From Thalassotalea crassostreae (lineage in GTDB: Bacteria; Pseudomonadota; Gammaproteobacteria; Enterobacterales; Alteromonadaceae): 64,000 nt of DNA. The notes under the pieces were generated by a model, which worked only from the letters and a program-made list of their open reading frames with translations, made no database searches and had not been told where the DNA came from. The translations under genes and the position numbers were made by a program. The stretch covers positions 1,240,001 to 1,304,000 of the forward strand of contig NZ_CP017689.1 in assembly GCF_001831495.1 (NCBI RefSeq), in the 5' to 3' direction. Within the stretch, counting starts at the first letter, position 1. The number at the start of each line of letters is the position of its first letter. Positions 56,903 to 64,000 of this stretch are shown here, in pieces.

Positions 56903-59900
56903 TGTTACATGAGTATTGGCCGAGTCTGAGTGAAATTGAAAATTGCATTAATATTGAAGCTGAAAAACTACCTGATCATATAATTATGGCTGTTCACGAA
57001 CCTATGTCACTCGTGACGCAGCAATATAAGACTGAAAATATAGAGAAATATGAAGTTAACGCAGAAAATGAACTTCTTAAACATATTAAATCTATAGATT
57101 ATACAGTTCCTATTATTGGAGAGGCTGGTTCTGGTAAATCTCATTTAATCAGGTTGATGGATATACGTTTAAGAAACGATCCTGATACTAGGGATTGGAT
57201 TGTAAGACGTATTCCAAAGGGAGCGAGCTTAAGAGACGTCTTAACTATTTTACTTGACGGCTTAGATGGTGATGTTTTTGACACAGCAAGAAGAAAAATT
57301 AAAGAGGTAGGTCAACAATTAAGTACAAAAGATGTTGCTGATCATTTAAATGTTTTTTTGAGACAACGTTTAGAAGAATTACAAGAAAAGCCTTTTGCTC
57401 CTGCTGGCAAAACACCTACACCAGAAGAAGTTAATCGCTATAAAATAATTCAACAACATGCAAATAAAAATGCTTTACCTGCACTGTTGGCAGACCAGAA
57501 TTTTCACGGTCCTCTACTAGAAAAAACAGGCTTTATTTATCAATTAGCACAAAGACTTACCTCGGGAGCTAATGATGAAGAAAGGACTAATAATGATTAT
57601 GAACTAAAAGTTTCAGATTTAGACTTTAGCACTGAGTTAGGTGATTTAGGAGCTAAAGCCAAGAATTATATTATTAATCAGAAGTTTAATACCGACATTA
57701 ACTCCAGACAATCTGCCGTAGATGTTTTCAATACAGTTATAAGCGATGCTTGTAATCAAGTTTTTCAACACTTTTTTAATTTACATGGCGGAAATTTTTC
57801 TGAGTTATTCCGAGAAATAAGAAAGCATCTAAACGGAAAAACACTAGTTGTTTTAGTGGAGGACTTTTCATTAATATCCGCTATAGAAGAAGAAATGGTG
57901 GAGGTTTTATCTGAAGGCCCCTTAGAAGGTTGTTGTTCTTTACATTCAGCCATAGCTGTGACTTCAAATTATGCTAGTTATTTAGGGCATCGAAATTCTT
58001 TATGGCATAGAGCCGAGTTTGAATGGGAAATAGTAAACACGATAAATAATGAAAATATTTTATATGAAAGAATTGAAAATTTCTGTGGTAAATATTTAAA
58101 CGCAGCTAGGTTAGGTTCTAGCAAACTGAAAGAGATGATGGAAGCCGGTCTGTTATATAAAACCAATGTACCAATATTTCAAAGTGAAGATATTGAAGCT
58201 GTCGAGCGAGTATCTGCTTTTGGTAAATCAACAAATGGCTACCCGTTATTTCCCTATAATAAGTATGCAATTAAAGCATTGGTAAATAAGCATTGTAAGA
58301 ATAGAAAAACCAAAGAATTTTTTTATAATCCTAGATCAATTATTCAAAGCGTTCTCAAACCTATTTTAAAACAATTTCGTTTTAAATATGAAAATGAAAT
58401 ATTTCCACCTGAAGGGTTAGATGAATTTAAACTTAATACTACAATTGCTTCTTATCTTAATTTAGATAGAAGCATTCTACAGCGTGCATATACTCTCGCT
58501 GCTATATGGGGATACGGTGCTCAAAAAATATCAGAGTTAGCAGGGATTCTTTCTTCTGATATAGCAAGAGAGTTTTCGCTAGATGAGTTTGCTGATTTAT
58601 TGGAGTCAACTGAACGAACTTACGAAAATGGAACAGAATCTAGAACAGAATCTAGAACAGAATCTGGAGCAGAATCTGGAGCAGAATCTGGAACAGAATC
58701 TGGAACAGAATCTGGAACAGAATCTGGAACAGAATCTGGAACAGAATCTGGAACAGAACCTGAAAATATAGTAGCCGAAATAGTAAACAAAGTTGATACT
58801 TGGTTTGAGAGTGGAGATATTCCTCAAGATGCAGCGAACATTCTAAGAAAAACATTACTTAATTTAATAATTGCAAATAAAACAAACTTTTTAAAATGGC
58901 AAAATTTAAAATCATCTTCTTTTCCAAGTTTAAAAGCAGGTTCTCGTGTATTAATTAAAATTCCATATAACAAAAATGACCCAATAGGCACAGTTTTATC
59001 ATTTGGTAGTGAAGAAGAGTTTAAAAATGACTCCTTGAAATATCGGGCTTTTTTGATTGCTGTGATGTGTTTTAATCATAATAATAGACAAAGTTGGGAC
59101 TATGAAGGCGGTTATGAACATTATTGTATCTATCAAAACTTTGCTAGTGAATGGGTTCCTAACGCAATATCTCAAATTACAAATAAACTACGTGAAACAT
59201 TAAAAGTAAACTTAACCAAGCATTACGCATTGGTAATGGGGTTAAATCCGAGTTCAAAGGATTTTAACACTCTAAAAAAACTCGCCTATTTCTGTCAATC
59301 TAAAGAAAGTTTGAAATCTTCTTTTGTAGATACTGGCATAGATTTGTGGGATGAAACTCGCAGACGTGTCTTATACGATTGGGATGAAACCCAAAAAGAC
59401 TGGCTCGATTTAGTTTCAATTAACCATCACGCGCTTGAAGGCGATTTAGTTCTTAAATCATTAAAAGGCTTGAAGGTTGATACTAACCCTTATGCCAGAG
59501 ATATAAATAAAGTTCAGAAAAGTTTATCCTCAGATTATTCATCATTTAAAATATTAGATGATACCGATACCAAAGAGTTGTTTGAAGATGCATTAAAGCA
59601 GTTAATAGACACAATACAAAAAATGTCTGCGAACGGACAATATCGAGGCTTGGAAGAAAACTTGACTGCTAGACAAATGGTTAACCTTATAAATAAAGTA
59701 TTAGAAGGGGAGCACTGGTATTCGGTTAAATCTGCGATGGTGATGTTTTCGCCATTTGAAGTAAATAATGTGATTAATGCTTTAAATAAATTTGTTAGAA
59801 ATGATGCTGAAGATGTAAAAGAGATTCTCGTTTCTTGGAATACTGTGAACACTACAAATTTACAAAGGTTAAAAAATATTAATATTCAAAGTGGTGGTTC

Positions 59901-59997
59901 TGCAAGAGAAGAGGCAAAACAAAAATTAAATGGCCTTTTCATTGATATTCATGAAAAGGTTCAAAAAATGTCAGGAAAGGAGAGTTCTGATGCCTAA
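56902..59997 (+). CDS. dpdH: DpdH, large P-loop ATPase
   Basis: 1031 residues. Walker A GEAGSGKSHLIR at about 73-84; a Walker B candidate TLVVLVEDFSLIS near 315-327. The protein resembles STAND/AAA-type ATPases in layout, with a long helical C-terminus. Residues 577-620 hold eleven four-residue units (mostly Gly-Thr-Glu-Ser) encoded by a perfect 12-bp tandem repeat, dividing the protein into two halves. Overlaps dpdG by 1 bp and dpdI by 8 bp. Confidence 0.7.
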   Translation: MLHEYWPSLSEIENCINIEAEKLPDHIIMAVHEPMSLVTQQYKTENIEKYEVNAENELLKHIKSIDYTVPIIGEAGSGKSHLIRLMDIRLRNDPDTRDWIVRRIPKGASLRDVLTILLDGLDGDVFDTARRKIKEVGQQLSTKDVADHLNVFLRQRLEELQEKPFAPAGKTPTPEEVNRYKIIQQHANKNALPALLADQNFHGPLLEKTGFIYQLAQRLTSGANDEERTNNDYELKVSDLDFSTELGDLGAKAKNYIINQKFNTDINSRQSAVDVFNTVISDACNQVFQHFFNLHGGNFSELFREIRKHLNGKTLVVLVEDFSLISAIEEEMVEVLSEGPLEGCCSLHSAIAVTSNYASYLGHRNSLWHRAEFEWEIVNTINNENILYERIENFCGKYLNAARLGSSKLKEMMEAGLLYKTNVPIFQSEDIEAVERVSAFGKSTNGYPLFPYNKYAIKALVNKHCKNRKTKEFFYNPRSIIQSVLKPILKQFRFKYENEIFPPEGLDEFKLNTTIASYLNLDRSILQRAYTLAAIWGYGAQKISELAGILSSDIAREFSLDEFADLLESTERTYENGTESRTESRTESGAESGAESGTESGTESGTESGTESGTESGTEPENIVAEIVNKVDTWFESGDIPQDAANILRKTLLNLIIANKTNFLKWQNLKSSSFPSLKAGSRVLIKIPYNKNDPIGTVLSFGSEEEFKNDSLKYRAFLIAVMCFNHNNRQSWDYEGGYEHYCIYQNFASEWVPNAISQITNKLRETLKVNLTKHYALVMGLNPSSKDFNTLKKLAYFCQSKESLKSSFVDTGIDLWDETRRRVLYDWDETQKDWLDLVSINHHALEGDLVLKSLKGLKVDTNPYARDINKVQKSLSSDYSSFKILDDTDTKELFEDALKQLIDTIQKMSANGQYRGLEENLTARQMVNLINKVLEGEHWYSVKSAMVMFSPFEVNNVINALNKFVRNDAEDVKEILVSWNTVNTTNLQRLKNINIQSGGSAREEAKQKLNGLFIDIHEKVQKMSGKESSDA
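58630..58761 (+). repeat. 12-bp tandem repeat (11 units) inside dpdH
   Basis: GGAACAGAATCT units with variants AGAACAGAATCT and GGAGCAGAATCT. Unit length is a multiple of three, so changes in copy number would alter linker length but not frame. Confidence 0.9.
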
Positions 59998-60739
59998 GTT
60001 TTTAGATCAAATAACTGCTTTAGACACTGAATTGCAGCAGACCATTGATGGGAGCGAACATCAAATTGCTTTAAGTGAATATGATGTTATTTCAAATAAA
60101 TTATTATCTGTACAAGGTAAGTTGTGCAAAGTAAATTTACATAATGATGTGCTTTTTTCTAATTCTGAAGAATTTGATATATTAAATTTCACGGAGGAGG
60201 AAGAGGTAGAATTAAACAATATCAATCTTAGTTTTCAAAACTTAATATCAACTTGGAATGAACTAGATTATAAATTGAGACAAGATACAAATAATACCCT
60301 AACAACAACTTTAGCTTTATTAGATTCAGTAATTAACTCAATATCTAACAAACATAAACTTCTTTGGACATCTTGGGTTTCAGAACTTAAAAATTCATTT
60401 GAGGTATCTGATGTCATGCTAGATACACAAAAAAATATCCCACATTTATCTGCTATTTATAGTGACTTTGTTAAAGATCGAAATCAGTTTAATATTCTTT
60501 CCGATGCATTACCTGAAAGTAAAGTTACAATTAAAGAGGTCAAGGCTTTAGCTACAAATTTAAATTCATTATATAACAATATGGAGTTCGACTTACCTGA
60601 AGGTGTTCAAAAGCTATTTAATGAACTGAGTCGAGGATTCAATAATGCTGTTGCCCCCCTTCGTTATCTAACTCCAGAGGTTATCTCTTGGTTAGAAGAA
60701 AACAATGAAATAGATAATTTTGTAGTAAAACGCAAGTAA
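59990..60739 (+). CDS. dpdI: DpdI
   Basis: 249 residues from ATG 59990; this start overlaps the dpdH stop by 8 bp and has AGGAAAGGAGAG just before it, which decides it over upstream starts. Mostly helical, coiled-coil-like (LDQITALDTELQQTIDGSEH; LNELSRGFNNAVAPLRYL). No catalytic motif seen. Named from position between dpdH and dpdJ. Confidence 0.6.
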   Translation: MPKFLDQITALDTELQQTIDGSEHQIALSEYDVISNKLLSVQGKLCKVNLHNDVLFSNSEEFDILNFTEEEEVELNNINLSFQNLISTWNELDYKLRQDTNNTLTTTLALLDSVINSISNKHKLLWTSWVSELKNSFEVSDVMLDTQKNIPHLSAIYSDFVKDRNQFNILSDALPESKVTIKEVKALATNLNSLYNNMEFDLPEGVQKLFNELSRGFNNAVAPLRYLTPEVISWLEENNEIDNFVVKRK

Positions 60740-60750
60740 GGGATAAATTA

Positions 60751-63700
60751 ATGGAATTAGCGCAACTACAAAAAGCATTAGATGCTATTGAAGAACAAGA
60801 ATTTAAGCTACTGAGTTGGGGAGATACCGATGGTTATTTTACTGAAGATGAAATATTCAATATTATTGAAACATCTATTCCTGACGAATATCCTGAAGAC
60901 GTTCTAGATGAACTCATTAGAAAAGCATTTATAGTATCAGTTAAATCGAATATGGTTACGGAGACTGTATATCGGAGTAGAATGGCTCATGGCGTATATT
61001 TATTCCGCAATTTAAGGCAGTGGATGCATGGACAGAAGTTAGAAGCATCTAAATCATTGATTTCTGATTTTCGCTTTTTGAGGCGCCAAAGGTATTACCC
61101 ATTAAGGAACATATCATCTGACTCATTAATTAGTCAGTGCAATAAAGAAGGGCTTTCTGATAGCTTGGTTCATCAAGCTTTGAGGAATCAAATAGGAAAA
61201 TTCCAGTTGTCAGGATTTCAAGTAAGGTCTACCTTAAGAACTTTGAAAGCTTGGAATAAACACAAAATAAGAACGCGATTCCCTTCTGCAACGATTACTT
61301 GTGCTGGCACTGGTGGTGGTAAAACTATGGCTTTTTATCTACCAGCATTATCAGCCTTGACTAAAGATATCATAGAAGATAATTCGCAACGGGTCCGTGT
61401 ACTTGCTTTATATCCAAGGCAAGAACTCCTTAAAGATCAGTTCAATGAAACCTGGAGTGCTTGTCGTAAGTTAGACGAAATAACCCTAAATAAATGTGGA
61501 CGTAAAATCCGTATTGGAGCCTTATTTGGTAATACACCCCATGAAGCTAGGTATGCGCTAAAAAATAATAAAGATTATTTTCATTCTGGCCTAGTACAAT
61601 GTGGAACCAAAGGTTGTGATGGTGAAATGCGCTGGAACAAGTCTGATATTGAAAAAAACAATGAGAGATTGGTTTGTCATTTATGTAGCAGTGAAATAAA
61701 TAGTGAAGAAGTGGCCCTGACTCGTAAATCAATAGAAAATAATCCCCCTGATATATTATTTACTACTACCGAAATGTTAAATTTTAATTTGGGTAACCCT
61801 AAACGTCAGCATCTTTTTGGTATAAAAACTCAAAAGCCAATCCCTTTAGTTCTCCTTGATGAAGTTCATACTTATAGTGGAAATCAAGGTGCACAAACCG
61901 CTTATTTACTTCGTCGCTGGATGAAGGTCTCTAATAGTTCACCACACTTTGTAGGTTTATCTGCAACACTGTCAGATGCAGAAAATTTCTTTGCTAATTT
62001 AACTGGTACCAATATTTCACGAGTTAAATCTGTTGAACCTTTAACCAAAGAGATGGAGTCTGAAGGTGCTGAATACTTACTTGCCTTAAGAGGTGACCCT
62101 GTTTCTCAAACGGCGTTATTGTCTACAACGATACAGTCTGCAATGTTAACTCGTAGGATTTTAGACCATCATAAAGAAAAACCATCTGAGAGTACTTGGG
62201 GTACCAAAACCTTCATTTTTACCGATGATCTAGATGCTAACAACCGTCTGTTTTCTCAACTTGCCGATGCTGAAGGTTGGTGGCAAAGAGGTAATCGTTT
62301 AGTTCATAATTCAAGTGGACCGTTAGCAAAACTAAGAAATCCCAACGATAGTGAATATTCTCAAGAAACTCTATTAGCTTACGGACAAGATTGGTCTGCT
62401 TTAAAATATCATGGATTTTCATTGAATGATTCAGACCGAGCAAATGTATCAAGAACTTCGAGTCAAGATGTTGGTGTAGATAAAAAATCTGATGTTGTTG
62501 TTGCAACCGCTACTTTAGAAGTTGGTTTTAACGATTCTGAGGTAGGGGCTGTTATTCAACATAAGGCACCAAGGAACGTAGCTTCATACCTACAACGCAA
62601 AGGGCGAGCAGGTCGTTCTCGAGAAACAAGACCTTGGACCGTAATTGTATTATCAGAATTCGGTCAAGATAGAGAAACTTTTCAACATTACGAACGCCTA
62701 TTAGATCCTGAAATTAAAATGCTAGGCTTGCCAATTGATAATATCCATATTCATAAGATGCAGTCTGCCATGGCAACACTAGATTGGTTAAGTGTTAAAA
62801 TGAATAAAAACTATTGGCTTTTATTAAATCAACCTAAAGATAATAAAACGGGTGACATTAAAAGTGCACTTACAGAATTATTAACTATCGTGGATGAAAC
62901 TATTTTATCAGGAAGTCGATTACAAAGTGAGTTGTCTGATTATTTGAAAAATGCACTTCAGCTAACAGAGCCTCAAGTGAACTCAGTCTTGTGGCAATCC
63001 CCTAGACCTATCTTGCTTGAGTTTTTACCTACTTTAAGAAAAAATATCACAACTCACTGGGGAGTATGGGATGTTAATCATAACAAATGTGTACCTTGGA
63101 AAGACCACAACGAACGATGGGGATCTCCTGTTCCTGACTTTATTCCAGATCAGTTATTTTCAGATTTAAATTTACCAGCGGTAGATATAGGCTTAGTCAG
63201 ACAAAACAATGAAGTTTATTGGGAAAATATGCGATTTTTTCAAGCTATGAAAGAGTTTGCTCCAGGTCGAATTTCTAAAAGATTCTCCACCTATAGCGGT
63301 CAGTCATCAGATTGGTTAGTCCCTGAAAATTTTGAACCTTCAATCGCTTTACATAACACATCTCAACCTTTTGACATAGAAAGTGCTTTTGGTCCAAGTT
63401 TAAATGAAATTGGTGAATTTAAAGTAAAAGGTGAATCTGAAAGCATTAAAGTATATAAACCTTACCAGATTTACCCTAAGTCTATGTTTAATCAAAAAGT
63501 ACTTTCAGAAACCAGTAATGCTTTTTTGCAGTGGCAATCTGAATTTATTCCAGGGGCTAATTCTGAATATTTATCGCCCCCTTCAAGTAACATATGGAGT
63601 CGTCATCTTGAACAAATAAATTTTTATACTCACAGAACCATGACTCCTATTGATATTATTCGTTTTAATCTTGGTTCAGAAAGTGAATTGAAATTTAAGC

Positions 63701-64000
63701 GCACAAATGAAAAAGCTAAAATCAACTTTAATTGGAGGAAAGAAAATAAACAAGTAGGAATTGGCACACGATTAACAGTCGACGCTATGCGTTTCACTTT
63801 TAAAATTGGTTCGGATAATTTTGATTCTTGGTTAAATGATAAAGAATTAGTTTCGGTGTTAAGAACAAGTTACTTACAAGACAAAATAAGAAAAAGTAAT
63901 ATTTGTGAGCAAAATATCTTCATGTCAGATTGGTTGTTTGAATGCTTTTTAGCGATCGTTTCTTTAGAAAGTATTAAGCATGACGGTAATGTAAAAAAGG
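60751..64000 (+). CDS. dpdJ: DpdJ, DEAD/DEVH helicase (3' end outside window)
   Basis: At least 1083 residues from ATG 60751 (AAGGGAT upstream, 11 bp after dpdI), open to the window end. Superfamily 2 helicase: Walker A AGTGGGKTMAFYLPA (G186-T192), DEVH at about 370-373, SATLSDAENF, ATLEVGFND, and motif VI YLQRKGRAGRSRE. A zinc-type insert QCGTKGCDGE ... VCHLCSSE lies near 286-314. The layout resembles Lhr/DrmA-like large helicases. Expected next: dpdK and the modification genes (dpdA, B, C) outside the window. Confidence 0.75.
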   Translation, partial: MELAQLQKALDAIEEQEFKLLSWGDTDGYFTEDEIFNIIETSIPDEYPEDVLDELIRKAFIVSVKSNMVTETVYRSRMAHGVYLFRNLRQWMHGQKLEASKSLISDFRFLRRQRYYPLRNISSDSLISQCNKEGLSDSLVHQALRNQIGKFQLSGFQVRSTLRTLKAWNKHKIRTRFPSATITCAGTGGGKTMAFYLPALSALTKDIIEDNSQRVRVLALYPRQELLKDQFNETWSACRKLDEITLNKCGRKIRIGALFGNTPHEARYALKNNKDYFHSGLVQCGTKGCDGEMRWNKSDIEKNNERLVCHLCSSEINSEEVALTRKSIENNPPDILFTTTEMLNFNLGNPKRQHLFGIKTQKPIPLVLLDEVHTYSGNQGAQTAYLLRRWMKVSNSSPHFVGLSATLSDAENFFANLTGTNISRVKSVEPLTKEMESEGAEYLLALRGDPVSQTALLSTTIQSAMLTRRILDHHKEKPSESTWGTKTFIFTDDLDANNRLFSQLADAEGWWQRGNRLVHNSSGPLAKLRNPNDSEYSQETLLAYGQDWSALKYHGFSLNDSDRANVSRTSSQDVGVDKKSDVVVATATLEVGFNDSEVGAVIQHKAPRNVASYLQRKGRAGRSRETRPWTVIVLSEFGQDRETFQHYERLLDPEIKMLGLPIDNIHIHKMQSAMATLDWLSVKMNKNYWLLLNQPKDNKTGDIKSALTELLTIVDETILSGSRLQSELSDYLKNALQLTEPQVNSVLWQSPRPILLEFLPTLRKNITTHWGVWDVNHNKCVPWKDHNERWGSPVPDFIPDQLFSDLNLPAVDIGLVRQNNEVYWENMRFFQAMKEFAPGRISKRFSTYSGQSSDWLVPENFEPSIALHNTSQPFDIESAFGPSLNEIGEFKVKGESESIKVYKPYQIYPKSMFNQKVLSETSNAFLQWQSEFIPGANSEYLSPPSSNIWSRHLEQINFYTHRTMTPIDIIRFNLGSESELKFKRTNEKAKINFNWRKENKQVGIGTRLTVDAMRFTFKIGSDNFDSWLNDKELVSVLRTSYLQDKIRKSNICEQNIFMSDWLFECFLAIVSLESIKHDGNVKK

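Noticed and set aside
58630..58761. CRISPR array
   Set aside because: Units are 12 bp, contiguous, without spacers and in a coding frame. No CRISPR-type repeat-spacer pattern or cas gene was seen anywhere in the window.
58583..58855. Open frames on both strands across the dpdH tandem repeat
   Set aside because: A 12-bp repeat without stops is open in many frames; the dpdH frame alone continues into conserved sequence on both sides.
46281..64000. Prophage or integrative element borders around the Dpd region
   Set aside because: No integrase, tRNA, structural phage gene or attachment-site direct repeat was seen inside the window.

Overview
The window looks like the chromosome of a marine gammaproteobacterium of the Alteromonadales, probably Colwelliaceae (Thalassotalea- or Colwellia-like). 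The base composition is AT-rich, the 16S sequence reads as that group, gmhB precedes an rrn operon, and most gene families are typical of marine Alteromonadales. The genus is an inference from reading, not from a search.

Layout. 1-0.9 kb: the tail of an SDR oxidoreductase, then gmhB. 0.9-7 kb: an rrn operon (two tandem promoters, boxA sites, 16S, a spacer without tRNA, 23S, 5S), followed by three successive copies of the 5S 3' tail with terminators. 7-7.6 kb: a collapsed IS256-type insertion sequence. 7.7-12.2 kb: a TolB-like/TPR membrane protein, a sulfatase relic, an IclR regulator and a broken lipoprotein gene. 12.6-23.2 kb: a locus for sulfated, acetylated fucose-containing polysaccharide (two GH29 fucosidases, three exported sulfatases, one SASA acetylesterase). 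24.7-27 kb: a lipoprotein sulfatase fused to a YHYH domain. 27.7-34.8 kb: an alpha-2-macroglobulin/PbpC pair. 35-46 kb: scattered single genes (OMP, DUF3750 lipoprotein, HDAC-like deacylase, Zn alcohol dehydrogenase, MerR plus VIT/VWA protein, YeeE/YedE transporter, small proteins). 46.3-64 kb: a plus-strand accessory island. It starts with a membrane protein, a HEPN protein, a SAM methyltransferase and an HNH nuclease, and continues with queE and dpdE-F-G-H-I-J. This is the helicase/ATPase part of a Dpd 7-deazaguanine DNA modification/restriction island, and it runs off the right end inside dpdJ.

The most interesting unexplained structure is an intergenic element found eight times between 23.7 and 45.9 kb, with three more distant relatives at 9.6, 24.6 and 37.8 kb. 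Read on the minus strand, every copy looks like a gene for a small RNA of about 70 nt. There is a conserved upstream box ending in GTTAAC, a spacer of exactly 20 nt whose sequence varies, a TANTAT -10 element, a conserved body carrying CCTCCC, and a strong intrinsic terminator. The terminator stems differ between copies by paired changes. All eleven are on the minus strand whatever the direction of their neighbours. The body is complementary to a ribosome-binding site plus start codon, which suggests a multicopy family of antisense regulators acting on translation starts. Two copies lie in a 483-bp duplicated block that also carries a 49-residue protein gene.
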